Shown here: positions 53,686 through 63,810 of the stretch, in pieces | How positions within the stretch are numbered: position 1 is the stretch's first letter | Layout: each line of letters starts with the position of its first letter | Assembly: GCF_002043095.1 (NCBI RefSeq) | Contig: NZ_MVOC01000011.1 | Coordinates: 1-64,000 of the forward strand | Reading direction: 5' to 3' | DNA: 64,000 nucleotides | From: Mycobacterium sp. AT1 | GTDB lineage: Bacteria; Actinomycetota; Actinomycetes; Mycobacteriales; Mycobacteriaceae | Program-made: the position numbers and the translations under genes | The notes under the pieces: generated by a model | The model's input: only the letters and a program-made list of their open reading frames with translations | What the model was told of the DNA's origin: nothing | Databases searched by the model: none

Positions 53686-54597
53686 ATGGCGGAGATCAAC
53701 GACGGCGACCTGCTGGGCCTCGACGAGTTCGCGCTGCTGGCGGAGAACGCCGAACAGATTGGCGCCACCGGTCCCCTGCCATCGGTCGAGAGGCTGGATT
53801 CCGGACCCGTCAGCGCGCTGAAGTGGGGCGCGGCCGATCCCGAGGTCGTCTTCCTGCACGGCGGTGGGCAGAACGCCCACACCTGGGACACCGTCATCCT
53901 CGGTCTCGGCGTGTCCGCGCTGGCGGTCGACCTGCCCGGCCACGGCCGATCCGCGTGGCGCGAGGACGGCGACTACGGCCCCAAGCTCAACGCCGACACC
54001 CTGGCGCCGGCGCTCCGCGAATGGGCGTCCTCGCCGCGCCTGGTCGTCGGCATGTCACTCGGCGGGCTGACCGCACTACGGCTGGCCGCGACCCAGCCCG
54101 CGCTGGTGCCCGAGCTGGTGCTCGTCGACGTCACCCCGTCCGCGCCCGAACGCCACGAGCAGATGACCAAGGCGCAGATGGGCACCGTCGCGCTGGTGCG
54201 CGGCGACCGCACCTTCCCCAGCTTCGCCGCGATGCTCGACGCGACCGTGGCGATGGCGCCGAACCGCGACCGTAAATCGTTGCGCCGCGGCGTCTTCCAC
54301 AACAGCAAGCGGCTCGACGACGGCACCTGGACGTGGCGTTACGACTCGTTCCGAGGAGGGGAAGGGCTGCCGGATTCTTTTGCAGGCCTCTGGGACGACG
54401 TCCCGTCGATCACGATGCCGACGACCCTGGTGCGGGGCGCCAACTCCCACTTCGTCAACGACGAGGACGCCGACGCGTTCGCCGCCGCGGCTCCCGGTTT
54501 CCTGAGCACCCACGTCGTCGCGGACTCCGGCCACTCCGTGCAGGGCGATCAACCGGGGGCGCTCGTCGAGATCCTGCGCGGAGTTCTGGCCCGCTGA
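53686..54597 (+). CDS. Alpha/beta hydrolase
   Basis: 303 aa. Oxyanion segment VFLHGGGQNAHTWD, nucleophile elbow GMSLGG (Ser), acid on a later strand (LVRGANSHFVND) and catalytic His in ADSGHSVQGDQP. General esterase/hydrolase; substrate unknown. Confidence 0.85.
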   Translation: MAEINDGDLLGLDEFALLAENAEQIGATGPLPSVERLDSGPVSALKWGAADPEVVFLHGGGQNAHTWDTVILGLGVSALAVDLPGHGRSAWREDGDYGPKLNADTLAPALREWASSPRLVVGMSLGGLTALRLAATQPALVPELVLVDVTPSAPERHEQMTKAQMGTVALVRGDRTFPSFAAMLDATVAMAPNRDRKSLRRGVFHNSKRLDDGTWTWRYDSFRGGEGLPDSFAGLWDDVPSITMPTTLVRGANSHFVNDEDADAFAAAAPGFLSTHVVADSGHSVQGDQPGALVEILRGVLAR

Positions 54598-54712
54598 ACG
54601 CGTTTGGCTCCCGTTCACCCAATGCTTCACAACTGATCAACAGGGACCCGTAAGTTTCCGACGAACTGGCCACAGCCCCGGCCGGTGAAATCGTCGGAAG
54701 GCTCCCCTTCGC

Positions 54713-56773
54713 ATGTCGCTGGTGCCGTTGAACTTCTTCGTCCAACACGATGGTCGCTCCGCGCGCCAGCACGTGACGTGCCGGTACAAGTGCGGCGACG
54801 CGTGCTCCCAGCCGGTACCCAATGGCAGTGCCAACGAGTACTTCGGCGACGTCGTCCAGCGCGTGTCGCGCCGAACGCTGCTGCGGACCACGGGCGTCAC
54901 CGTGCTGGCCGTCGGCGCCGGATCGGCCCTGGCTGCGTGCGGCACCGACACTCCGCCGGCGGCCAGCCAGGCCCCGGAGCCCGAAAAGCCCTCGGCGGGA
55001 ATGAACTTCACCTCGGTGGCCCCCAACAGCGAGGACGCCGTCGTCATCCCCGACGGCTACCGCCAGGCCGTGGTCATCAGCTGGGGTGACCCCGTCGTGC
55101 CAGGAGCGCCGGCGTTCGACGTGACCAAACAGACCGCCGCCGCCCAACGGGGACAGTTCGGCTTCAACAACGACTTCGCCGGGCTGCTGCCGATTCCCGG
55201 CAATGCCGATCACTTCCTGCTGGTGACCAACCACGAGTACACCACCGAACAGTTCATGCACCCCGGTTACGACGCCGACAAGCCAACGCGCGAGCAGTTC
55301 GACATCTCGATCGCCGCCCACGGCCTCTCGGTGGTCGAGGTCAAGCGGACCGCCGACGGCCTAGTGCCGGTGCTGGGCCGCTACAACCGCCGCATCACCG
55401 CCGACACCCCGATGACGCTGACGGGACCGGCCGCGGGCACCGACTTCGTCAAGACGGCCGCAGATCCCGACGGGCGAACGGTCTTGGGCACGTTCGCCAA
55501 CTGCGCGGGCGGGGTGACGCCGTGGGGCACCGTGCTGTCCGGCGAGGAGAACTTCCACGGGTACTTCGGCGCCCAAGAGGGCGCGTCGGTCAGCCCGGTA
55601 CGCTCCGACCAGTTCAAGCGCTACGGTGTCAAACCCGAAGCGACCGAACGCAAGTGGGAGACGTTCGACCCTCGGTTCGACGTGGTCGCAACGCCCAACG
55701 AGGTGAACCGCTTCGGCTACGTCGTCGAGGTCAACCCGTGGGACCCGGCGTCTCGGCCAGTCAAGCACACCGCGATGGGCCGCCTCAAGCACGAGGGCGC
55801 AACCATCTACGTCACCGCCGACGGCACCGTCGTGTCCTACACCGGCGACGACGAGCGCTTCGACTACATGTACAAGTTCGTGTCCAGCAAGAAGATTCAG
55901 CCAGGGACCTCGCCGGAGGCCATGGCGCACAACATGTCCCTCCTCGACGAGGGCACCCTGTACGTCGCCAAGCTCACCAGCGACATCCCCGCAAACCAGA
56001 TCGACGGCTCCGGCACCCTGCCCGCCAAGGGATCCTTCGCAGGCACCGGCACGTGGCTCCCGCTGCTGCGCTCCGGCCCGAACGGCCAGGCCGAGTCACT
56101 CGTCCCCGGCGTCAGCGCGCAAGAGGCGTCGGTGTTCACCCGCTTCGCCGCCGACAAGGCCGGGGCCACCAAGATGGACCGGCCCGAGGACTTCGAGGCC
56201 AACCCCAAGACCGGCAAGGTGTACGTCGCCCTGACCAACAACGACGAACGCGGCGCGCCAGGTGAGGCGGCCCCCGACGCGGCCAATCCGCGCAACGACA
56301 ACAAGAGCGGGCAGATCCTCGAGCTCACCGACGACCACGCCGGCACCACGTTCACCTGGGAACTGCTGCTGGTGTGTGGCGACCCGGCCGCCGCCGACAC
56401 CTATTTCGGCGGGTTCGACAAGAGCCGCGTCAGCCCCATCTCTTGCCCCGACAACCTGGCCTTCGACAGCCACGGCAACCTGTGGATCTCCACCGACGGC
56501 AACGCACTCGACTCCAACGACGGGCTGTTCGCGGTTGCGCTCGACGGGCCCAATCGTGGTGAGACCAAACAGTTTCTGACCGTTCCGCTCGGCGCCGAGA
56601 CGTGCGGACCCGTCGTCACCGACGACCTCGTCACCGTCTGCGTCCAGCACCCGGGGGAGAGCGACGACAACAGCGTCGACGACCCTCTGTCGCGCTGGCC
56701 GGAGGGCGACAACGGCACCGCCCGCCCGTCTGTCGTCGTCGTCTGGCGGGACTCCGGCAACATCGGGGTGTAG
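54713..56773 (+). CDS. PhoX-family phosphatase (DUF839), Tat-exported
   Basis: 686 aa. The N-terminus has the PhoX-type CRYKCGDAC segment, then a Tat signal SRRTLLR with a lipobox-like LAAC, so probably exported and lipid-anchored. The body has PhoX beta-propeller features (GWGDP-like ISWGDPVV, NHEYTTEQF, GGVTPWGTVLSGEENFHGYF, GRLKHEGAT, DNLAFDSHGNLWISTDG). Predicted calcium-dependent phosphatase outside the membrane. Confidence 0.85.
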   Translation: MSLVPLNFFVQHDGRSARQHVTCRYKCGDACSQPVPNGSANEYFGDVVQRVSRRTLLRTTGVTVLAVGAGSALAACGTDTPPAASQAPEPEKPSAGMNFTSVAPNSEDAVVIPDGYRQAVVISWGDPVVPGAPAFDVTKQTAAAQRGQFGFNNDFAGLLPIPGNADHFLLVTNHEYTTEQFMHPGYDADKPTREQFDISIAAHGLSVVEVKRTADGLVPVLGRYNRRITADTPMTLTGPAAGTDFVKTAADPDGRTVLGTFANCAGGVTPWGTVLSGEENFHGYFGAQEGASVSPVRSDQFKRYGVKPEATERKWETFDPRFDVVATPNEVNRFGYVVEVNPWDPASRPVKHTAMGRLKHEGATIYVTADGTVVSYTGDDERFDYMYKFVSSKKIQPGTSPEAMAHNMSLLDEGTLYVAKLTSDIPANQIDGSGTLPAKGSFAGTGTWLPLLRSGPNGQAESLVPGVSAQEASVFTRFAADKAGATKMDRPEDFEANPKTGKVYVALTNNDERGAPGEAAPDAANPRNDNKSGQILELTDDHAGTTFTWELLLVCGDPAAADTYFGGFDKSRVSPISCPDNLAFDSHGNLWISTDGNALDSNDGLFAVALDGPNRGETKQFLTVPLGAETCGPVVTDDLVTVCVQHPGESDDNSVDDPLSRWPEGDNGTARPSVVVVWRDSGNIGV

Positions 56774-56816
56774 ATCCTCTTGGGAGAACTCTCCGAAGAA
56801 GGGGTAAGCAGTATCC

Positions 56817-57605
56817 ATGAGCTTCCCCACCCGCATCGGCGTCCAACTCCAGCCCCAGCACTCCCCCAACTACGGCCACCTTCGCGACGCCGTCCGGCGC
56901 TGCGAGGACATGGGCGTCGACGTCGCCTTCAACTGGGACCACTTCTACCCGCTCTACGGTGACCCGGACGGCGCCCACTACGAGTGTTGGACGATGCTCG
57001 GCGCGTGGGCCGAGCAGACCTCGCGCATCGAGATCGGCGCGCTGGTGACCTGTAACTCCTACCGCAATCCCGAGCTGTTGGCCGACATGGCGCGCACCGT
57101 CGACAACATCAGCGACGGCCGGCTGATCCTCGGCATCGGGTCGGGCTGGAAGCAACGAGACTACGACGAGTACGGCTACGAGTTCGGCACGGCGGGTAGC
57201 CGGCTCGACGACCTTGCGGCCGCCATGCCGCGCATCACCTCACGGCTGGGCAAGCTCAATCCCACACCGGTGCGCGACATTCCGATCCTCATCGGCGGCC
57301 AGGGCGAGAAGAAGACGCTGCGCATGGTGGCGCAGTACGCCCACCTGTGGCACGGCTTCACCACCGCCGAGACCTATCCCGACAAGGCCGCCGTGCTCGA
57401 CAGGCACTGCGCCGACATCGGCCGCGATCCGTCGACCATCGAACGGTCGGCGGGCGTGGAGGCCGGCAAGGGCGAGGACGCGCTGATCGCCGACGCCGAA
57501 GCGCTCGTCGGGCTGGGGGTCAGCCTGTTGACCATCGGCGTCAACGGTCCCGACTACGACCTCAGTGCCGCCGATGCCCTGTGCCGTTGGCGCGACAACC
57601 GCTGA
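56817..57605 (+). CDS. F420-dependent LLM-class oxidoreductase
   Basis: 262 aa TIM-barrel of the luciferase-like monooxygenase class (FNWDHFYPLYGDP, GRLILGIGSGWKQRDYDEYGYEF, PILIGGQGEKKTLRMVAQYA). Mycobacteria have many that use F420. Reaction unknown. Stop lies 7 bp from the convergent DUF4344 gene. Confidence 0.85.
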   Translation: MSFPTRIGVQLQPQHSPNYGHLRDAVRRCEDMGVDVAFNWDHFYPLYGDPDGAHYECWTMLGAWAEQTSRIEIGALVTCNSYRNPELLADMARTVDNISDGRLILGIGSGWKQRDYDEYGYEFGTAGSRLDDLAAAMPRITSRLGKLNPTPVRDIPILIGGQGEKKTLRMVAQYAHLWHGFTTAETYPDKAAVLDRHCADIGRDPSTIERSAGVEAGKGEDALIADAEALVGLGVSLLTIGVNGPDYDLSAADALCRWRDNR

Positions 57606-57611
57606 CCCGGG

Positions 57612-58520
57612 TTACTTCACGTAGGGCTGCAGCAGGGTGCTCCACGCCCGGTTCAACTTGTCGTATTCGCCGGGGCACCGTTCGGCGCGATGTTCGGGCA
57701 GCAAGCCCGCCGCCACGACGTCCCCGGTGGCGTCGGGATCGGCGCCGTACGCCCAGCAGACCATGTTGAACATCCGGGCCCGGTCCGGGGTGTGCTCGTC
57801 GGAGAGTTGGTCGTCGTCGATCTCACCGCCCTCGCCCGAGCTCATCGCGCCGAACCATCGGGCCGAATCCATGATGGCCTGCACGTCGTCCGGGTCGAAC
57901 TTGCCGTCGTCGTCGGGCCGCAGCAGCAGGTAGGCCGATGCCTGGTCGGCGACGTCTTCTTCGCGCCCGGTGGCCGGGAGGTCGTAGAGGTCGATCACCA
58001 TGTGACCGGTCTCGTGATAGAACGACGCCAGCGCCTCGTTCCACGCGCTGGCCTCGGGATCCTCGTCACCGAGCCGGGCGTACAGGTCCAAACTGTTGGC
58101 GACGTCCTCGTAGCACAGGGTCATCTCCTGGTCGCTCGGGCTCCAAAAGTCGTTGGGCTCATCGCATTGCGAGCCCTTCAGCGGGATGTCGTAGGGCAGC
58201 TTCAAGGACGAGGTGATGTCGTCGGCGAGCTGTGGCAGCAGCTTGCTGTCCTCCATGAACTTGCGCCCCCGAATGGCGTCCGGCGTGGTGGCGTCTTCGT
58301 AGACCACGGTCATCGTGCCGGGCCAGTCGTCGTCCGAGGGGTCCGAGTCCGGGATGCCGTTGCCGTTGACGTCGGTCTGGGTTGGCGTCGGCATGACGGC
58401 GGCGTCGGCCGTACTCGCCGGTGCCGACGACGAGCCCGCCGCCTGGCTGCCCTGCCCACAACCGGCCAGGACGGCCGCGACCGCCGCCATTGCCACGCCA
58501 GCACGAATGTTGGCTGCCAC
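57612..58520 (-). CDS. DUF4344-like putative metallopeptidase lipoprotein
   Basis: 302 aa. Signal peptide with lipobox (AAVAAVLAGCGQ), Thr/Ser-rich linker, then a domain with HETGH (zinc peptidase motif with Glu) and pairs of cysteines (CDEPND, LCYED, VCWAYG, RCPGEY). Secreted lipoprotein peptidase; target unknown. Confidence 0.8.
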   Translation of the reverse strand: MAANIRAGVAMAAVAAVLAGCGQGSQAAGSSSAPASTADAAVMPTPTQTDVNGNGIPDSDPSDDDWPGTMTVVYEDATTPDAIRGRKFMEDSKLLPQLADDITSSLKLPYDIPLKGSQCDEPNDFWSPSDQEMTLCYEDVANSLDLYARLGDEDPEASAWNEALASFYHETGHMVIDLYDLPATGREEDVADQASAYLLLRPDDDGKFDPDDVQAIMDSARWFGAMSSGEGGEIDDDQLSDEHTPDRARMFNMVCWAYGADPDATGDVVAAGLLPEHRAERCPGEYDKLNRAWSTLLQPYVK

Positions 58521-58667
58521 TTATCAAACCCCCGTCACGACCGGACCGAAACCGCACTCTAGCCCGCCGAAGTAACGTGTGCGTCAATTTAGGGGGGTAG
58601 CCAGCGAAAGGGACTCGTCACGAGCAGAAGCCGTGCTGCTGGGTCCGTCCCAAGTAACTTGCTATGG

Positions 58668-60461
58668 GTGAACCACCACTCGGGCCACGCACGCTTCCGC
58701 CTGGCCGCACTTCTGGTCATCGTGCTGATGACGATCGGCCTCGCGCCCCCGGCATCCGCAGACACCGACCAGTGCGCGCCTCCGGGGGCCGAGAGCGCCA
58801 GCGCCCTGCCCACCAACCTCGCGTCGGCGGCGAAGGGCCCGGAGGCGGACAAGTACACGACGCCGGGCGTCGAGCCGCTCCCCGTCGACGTCAACGCGCT
58901 CGGTCTCGGCACCCCCGGCGTCCTGACCGTCGGCACGCTGTCGGACGCGCCGCCGAGCATCTGCATCGACTCCCAAGGCAAGTTCACGGGTTTCGACAAC
59001 GAACTGCTGCGCGCCGTCGCCGACAAGCTGGGGCTGAAGGTGAACTTCGTCGGCACCGACTTCTCCGGTCTGCTGGCGCAAGTGGCGGCCCGCCGTTTCG
59101 ACGTGGGCTCGTCGTCGATCACCACCACCGACGCCCGGCGCCAGACCGTCGGCTTCACCAACGGCTACGACTTCGGCTACTTCTCGCTGGTGGTCCCGCC
59201 GGGCTCGCCGATCAAGGGCTTCTCGCAATTGGCTGCGGGACAACGCATCGGCGTGGTCCAGGGCACCGTGCAGGAGGCCTATGTCGTCGACACCCTCGGA
59301 CTGGATCCGGTCAAGTTCCCCGACTACAACACCGTCTACGGCAGTTTGAAGACCCGCCAGATCGACGCCTGGGTGGCGCCGTCGCAGCAAGCGGTCGGCA
59401 CGGTCCAAGCGGGCGATCCCGCCCAGATCGTCGAGAACACCTTCAGCCTGGACAACTTCGTCGCCTACGCGGTGGCCAAGGAGAACAAGCCGTTGATCGA
59501 CGCCCTCAACGCCGGCCTCGACGCCGTGATCGCCGACGGCACGTGGTCGACGTTGTACTCCAACTGGGTGCCCCGCGCCCTGCCCCCCGGTTGGAAGCCC
59601 GGCTCCAAGGCGGTACCAACACCGCAGCTACCCGACTTCAACGCCATCGCCGCCAAACAGGCTCCCGCCGCGGACAATTCCGGCGTCGCACCCAAATCGG
59701 TTGGCCAACAGCTCAAGGACTCCTTCCTCGACTGGGAGCTGTACAAGGGGGCGATCCCCGACCTCTTCAAGACCGGCCTGCCCAACACCCTGATCCTGAC
59801 GGTCTGCGCCGCCATCATCGGCCTGATCCTCGGCATGGGGCTCGCGGTGGCCGGCATCTCCAAGGCCCGCTGGCTGAGATGGCCTGCGCGCGTGTACACC
59901 GACGTGTTCCGCGGCCTCCCAGAAGTGGTGATCATCCTGATCATCGGCTTGGGCGTCGGACCGATCGTCGGCGGGCTGACCGGCAACAACCCCTACCCGC
60001 TTGGCATCGCGGCGCTCGGGCTGATGGCGGCGGCCTACATCGGCGAGATTCTGCGCTCGGGCATCCAGAGCGTCGAGGCCGGGCAGCTAGAAGCCTCGCG
60101 TGCGCTGGGCTTCAGCTATTCGTCGTCGATGCGGTTGGTCATCGTGCCCCAAGGCATTCGACGCGTGCTGCCCGCCCTGGTCAACCAGTTCATCTCGCTG
60201 CTGAAGGCCTCATCGCTGGTGTACTTCCTTGGCCTCATCGCCAGCCAGCGCGAACTGTTCCAGGTGGGCCGCGACCTCAACGCCCAGACCGGCAACCTGT
60301 CGCCTCTGGTCGCGGCCGGAATCTTCTACCTCGCCCTGACCATCCCGTTGACCCACCTGGTCAACTACATCGACGCACGGCTGCGACGCGGGAAGCTCGT
60401 CGCCGACTCCGAAGACCCGACCAGTCCGGCCAACCCCGCCTCGACCCAGGAGATGGTGTGA
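58668..60461 (+). CDS. Amino-acid ABC transporter, fused binding protein and permease
   Basis: ~597 aa from GTG 58668. Signal peptide, then a SBP_bac_3 domain (~80-310: FTGFDNELLRAVADKLGL, DVGSSSITTTDARRQTVGFT) and a HisM/GlnP-type permease domain (GLPNTLILTVCAAIIGLIL; EAS-type loop LGFSYSSSMRLVIVPQGIRRVLPAL). One polypeptide supplies both. Coupled by overlapping GTGA to the ATPase gene. Confidence 0.9.
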   Translation: MNHHSGHARFRLAALLVIVLMTIGLAPPASADTDQCAPPGAESASALPTNLASAAKGPEADKYTTPGVEPLPVDVNALGLGTPGVLTVGTLSDAPPSICIDSQGKFTGFDNELLRAVADKLGLKVNFVGTDFSGLLAQVAARRFDVGSSSITTTDARRQTVGFTNGYDFGYFSLVVPPGSPIKGFSQLAAGQRIGVVQGTVQEAYVVDTLGLDPVKFPDYNTVYGSLKTRQIDAWVAPSQQAVGTVQAGDPAQIVENTFSLDNFVAYAVAKENKPLIDALNAGLDAVIADGTWSTLYSNWVPRALPPGWKPGSKAVPTPQLPDFNAIAAKQAPAADNSGVAPKSVGQQLKDSFLDWELYKGAIPDLFKTGLPNTLILTVCAAIIGLILGMGLAVAGISKARWLRWPARVYTDVFRGLPEVVIILIIGLGVGPIVGGLTGNNPYPLGIAALGLMAAAYIGEILRSGIQSVEAGQLEASRALGFSYSSSMRLVIVPQGIRRVLPALVNQFISLLKASSLVYFLGLIASQRELFQVGRDLNAQTGNLSPLVAAGIFYLALTIPLTHLVNYIDARLRRGKLVADSEDPTSPANPASTQEMV

Positions 60462-61204
60462 GCGCCACCGTGAAGTTCGAACCAGTATCGCTGGAAGCCA
60501 AGGACATTCATCTGTCATTCGGCGCCAACTCCGTCCTGCGCGGAGTCGACCTCGACGTGCCCGCCGGCACCACCACCGCGGTGATCGGGCCCTCGGGCTC
60601 GGGCAAGTCCACCTTGCTGCGGGCGTTGAACCGGCTACACGAACCCGACCGCGGCGACATCCTCCTCGACGGTCGGTCGGTGCTCAAGGACAACCCCGAC
60701 GAGTTGCGGCAACGCATCGGGATGGTGTTCCAGCAGTTCAACCTGTTCCCCCACCGCACCGTGCTCGACAACGTGACGCTCGCACCCCGGCGACTCAAGC
60801 GCCTCGACGCCGACGCCGCACGCGAACTCGGGCTGACGCACCTGGAACGAGTCGGGTTGCGGCACAAGGCCGATGTCCGCCCCGCGACCCTGTCCGGCGG
60901 GCAACAGCAGCGTGTCGCCATCGCCCGCGCCTTGGCGATGACGCCCCAGGTGATGTTCTTCGACGAGGCGACCTCGGCGCTCGACCCCGAGTTGGTCAAG
61001 GGCGTCCTCGCGCTCATCGCCGAACTCGGTGAGGACGGCATGACGATGGTGGTCGTCACCCACGAAATGGGCTTCGCCCGGTCCGCCGCCGACGCCGTGG
61101 TGTTCATGGACCACGGCAAGGTGGTCGAGACCGGAACGCCCGAACGAATCTTCTCCGACGCAGAGACCGACCGGCTGCGTCAATTCCTGTCGCAGGTGCT
61201 GTAG
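60458..61204 (+). CDS. Amino-acid ABC transporter ATPase (GlnQ-like)
   Basis: 248 aa. Walker A GPSGSGKST, Q-loop VFQQFNLFPH, signature LSGGQQQRVAIARAL, Walker B VMFFDEATSALDPE, H-loop VTHEMGFA. Overlaps the upstream fused permease gene by 4 bp and completes that transporter. Confidence 0.95.
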   Translation: MSATVKFEPVSLEAKDIHLSFGANSVLRGVDLDVPAGTTTAVIGPSGSGKSTLLRALNRLHEPDRGDILLDGRSVLKDNPDELRQRIGMVFQQFNLFPHRTVLDNVTLAPRRLKRLDADAARELGLTHLERVGLRHKADVRPATLSGGQQQRVAIARALAMTPQVMFFDEATSALDPELVKGVLALIAELGEDGMTMVVVTHEMGFARSAADAVVFMDHGKVVETGTPERIFSDAETDRLRQFLSQVL

Positions 61205-61278
61205 CGATGGGGGGTCAGTTGAACCAATCGACGCATGTCGAGCGGTTAGCACGGCCAGAGCGGTTAGACTAGCGAATT

Positions 61279-61740
61279 ATGGTAGAGACCGAACCGCAGG
61301 TCACTGAGCTGGCCGGAGAGCTGCAGCAGGTGCTCTCCAAGCTCTTCTCCGTCCTGCGTCGGGGTGACTCCAACCGAAACATGCCCGAGGGTGGTGCCGA
61401 CCTGACCCTGGCGCAGCTGTCGATCTTGCTGACGCTGCTCGATCTCGGTCCGATCCGGATGACCGAACTCGCCGCCCACGAACGCGTCCGCACCCCGACG
61501 ACCACGGTCGCCATCCGGCGCCTAGAGAAGCTCGGGCTGGTCAAACGATCCCGCGACCCATCCGATCTGCGCGCCGTCCTCGTCGACGTCACGCCGCGCG
61601 GCCTGGTCCAACATCGGGAGGCGTTGGCGACGCGTCGCGCCCAGATCGCCGGCATGCTGACCCGCCTCAGCGTCGAGGAACGCCAAACGCTCGCCAATGC
61701 CCTTGCGCCCCTTGCCCGGTTGGCCGAGCAGAGCGACTAG
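61279..61740 (+). CDS. MarR-family regulator
   Basis: 153 aa. Winged helix (LTLAQLSILLTLLDLGPIRMTELAAHERVRTPTTTVAIRRLEKLGLVKRSRDPSDLRAV). Lies between the ABC transporter and the convergent glycoside hydrolase. Target unknown. Confidence 0.9.
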   Translation: MVETEPQVTELAGELQQVLSKLFSVLRRGDSNRNMPEGGADLTLAQLSILLTLLDLGPIRMTELAAHERVRTPTTTVAIRRLEKLGLVKRSRDPSDLRAVLVDVTPRGLVQHREALATRRAQIAGMLTRLSVEERQTLANALAPLARLAEQSD

Positions 61741-61750
61741 CTCTCCCGCG

Positions 61751-63103
61751 TCACCCGAGCCAGTCCAGCACCGCCGCGGCGGTCCACGACTGCTGCATGC
61801 TGCCCAACGGTTCGCCGGTGAAGGGTTCGTAGTACTCGGCGAAGGTACCGTCGCTGGCCTGGCGCAACCCTTCACGCCTCAGGTTCGACGAACGCTCGGC
61901 CCAACCACGGCGGGCGAAGCACCACGAGAACAACCACGTCAGGACCGGCCAGACCGGGCCGCGCCAATATTCCCGCGCCCGAAAGTCGGGCGACACCGGC
62001 GACGTCGACGGGATCAGGGAGTACTTCAGATCTGGATGCCCGCAGAAGCGCGGACCTTCGAGCCGTCTCAGCAGCGTCCGCTCGCGGTCGTGCGACAGGC
62101 CGCCACACAGTAGCGGCGAGAACTGGGCCACCGTCTCGGTGGCGATCCACTTCTTCGCGCGAAGATCGTAATCCCTTGCCCCGCCGGTACGTTCGTCGGT
62201 GGAGTCGACGACGCCGCGGCGGAAGCGCTCCGCCCAGGCGTACAGGTCGCGGACGTCGGAGTGCGGACGCTTGTAGTCCTCTCCGATCTCGGCGAGCACC
62301 GTGCAGGCCACCGAGAGGATCGCCGAGACGAAGACGTCCTCGACGGCGAAGCTCATCACCTTCGGCAGCAGCTCGTCGTCGTAGTTGACCGACTTCATCT
62401 GCTCGACCAACCACATGTAGCGGTCGTACTCCAGGTCCGACGGTCGCTGCGTCGCGTCGGTGACGATCGCGTTGTCCTCACGCGTGTACGGCGGCATCGG
62501 ACCCGGAGTCACGTTGGCGTAGGCCGCATCCCAGCGCGGCGAGTTGTCCATCCCGGACTCCCACCCGTGATACACCGTCACCCGGCCGCGGGTGTCGGGG
62601 TCGCGGGCCTCGGCCAACCACCGGTGCCACCGCACCAGATCGCTCCACCGGCGGTCCAGGAAGGCCTCGGCAACGGCGCGCGTGGAGCGGCCCCTGGTGC
62701 GGGCGTTGTCGAGGATGCGCTGCACCGCGATCGCGTGCACCGGCGGCTGAGTGATGCCTGAGGTCTGCCTGCCCAGTGGCGCGTTGACCGCCAGCGCCGA
62801 GGTCGCCCACCGCGCAGGACCGGGGAAGTAGCCGTCGACCCCGTTGGCGAAGACGATGTGCGGAATCATGCCGTTCTTCCACTGAGCCGACAGCAGGGTG
62901 TCGAGCTCGACGACGGCGCGCTCGACACTCAGCGGGGCCAGGCCGATCGACACGAAGGCCGCATCCCAGCTCCACATGTGCGGGTACAGCAGCGGTGCGG
63001 CGGTGGTCATCACGCCGAGGTCATTGCCACGCAGCAAGTAGGCGGCGCGGGCCGAAAGCTGCGTGGGCGCGAAGTTCGAATCCGGTGGCATCGGGTCAAT
63101 CAT
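61751..63103 (-). CDS. ggh: Glucosylglycerate hydrolase (GH63)
   Basis: 450 aa, close in length and motifs to the mycobacterial glucosylglycerate hydrolase that splits the compatible solute glucosylglycerate, used when nitrogen-starved cells resume growth. (Alpha/alpha)6 barrel with LLYPHMWSWDAAF, WESGMDNSPRWD (putative acid Asp), EYYEPFTGEPLGSMQQSWTAA with the general base Glu. Convergent with MarR. Confidence 0.85.
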   Translation of the reverse strand: MIDPMPPDSNFAPTQLSARAAYLLRGNDLGVMTTAAPLLYPHMWSWDAAFVSIGLAPLSVERAVVELDTLLSAQWKNGMIPHIVFANGVDGYFPGPARWATSALAVNAPLGRQTSGITQPPVHAIAVQRILDNARTRGRSTRAVAEAFLDRRWSDLVRWHRWLAEARDPDTRGRVTVYHGWESGMDNSPRWDAAYANVTPGPMPPYTREDNAIVTDATQRPSDLEYDRYMWLVEQMKSVNYDDELLPKVMSFAVEDVFVSAILSVACTVLAEIGEDYKRPHSDVRDLYAWAERFRRGVVDSTDERTGGARDYDLRAKKWIATETVAQFSPLLCGGLSHDRERTLLRRLEGPRFCGHPDLKYSLIPSTSPVSPDFRAREYWRGPVWPVLTWLFSWCFARRGWAERSSNLRREGLRQASDGTFAEYYEPFTGEPLGSMQQSWTAAAVLDWLG

Positions 63104-63144
63104 GCGACGCCGACGGCGGGCGCGCAGGTCGGTAGGGTGACCGC

Positions 63145-63810
63145 GTGCGTTCTGCGATGATCACGGGTGCCTCGGGCGGGCTGGGTTCGGCCATCGCCGA
63201 CGCGCTGGCCCCCACCCACACCCTGCTTCTCGCGGGTCGCCCGTCCGACCGCCTCGACGCGGTCGCCGAGCGCCTCGGCGCTCCGACCTGGCCACTCGAC
63301 CTCGCCGACCCCGATTCCATCGAATCGGCCGCCGAGGTGCTGACCGATCTGGACGTCCTGATCCACAACGCCGGTGTCGCGTATCCCGGCCGGGTCGACG
63401 AATCCAGCGCCGACCAGTGGCGCGCGACCTTCGAGGTCAACGTCGTCGGCGCCGTGGCGTTGACGCTGGCCCTGCTTCCGGCACTGCGCAGCGCGGGCGG
63501 GCAGGTCGTCTTCGTCAACTCCGGTGCCGGCATCAAGGCCTCACCAGGCCTGGCGTCCTACTCGGCGAGCAAGTTCGCACTGCGGTCGTTCGCCGATTCG
63601 CTGCGCGCCGACGAGCCGTCCCTGCGCGTCACCTCCGTGCATCCGGGGCGCATCGACACCGAGATGCAGCGCGACCTGATCGCCTACGAGGAGCGCGACT
63701 ACGTACCAGAGCAATTCCTCTCACCCCAGACGGTGGCCGCCGTGATTGCCCAAGCGGTCAATGCGCCTGCCGACGCGCACGTCCACGAGATCGTGGTCCG
63801 GCCCCGATGA
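63145..63810 (+). CDS. Short-chain dehydrogenase/reductase
   Basis: 221 aa SDR, short form. TGASGGLG near the N-terminus, HNAG, and Ser...YSASK. GTG start at 63145. Divergent from the glycoside hydrolase by 41 bp; its stop overlaps the amidase start (ATGA). Confidence 0.85.
   Translation: MRSAMITGASGGLGSAIADALAPTHTLLLAGRPSDRLDAVAERLGAPTWPLDLADPDSIESAAEVLTDLDVLIHNAGVAYPGRVDESSADQWRATFEVNVVGAVALTLALLPALRSAGGQVVFVNSGAGIKASPGLASYSASKFALRSFADSLRADEPSLRVTSVHPGRIDTEMQRDLIAYEERDYVPEQFLSPQTVAAVIAQAVNAPADAHVHEIVVRPR

Noticed and set aside
58664..61204. An 846-codon open frame covering the ABC transporter
   Set aside because: Its first 600 codons are out of frame with the clear binding protein/permease; only the last 248 codons (ATPase) are real.
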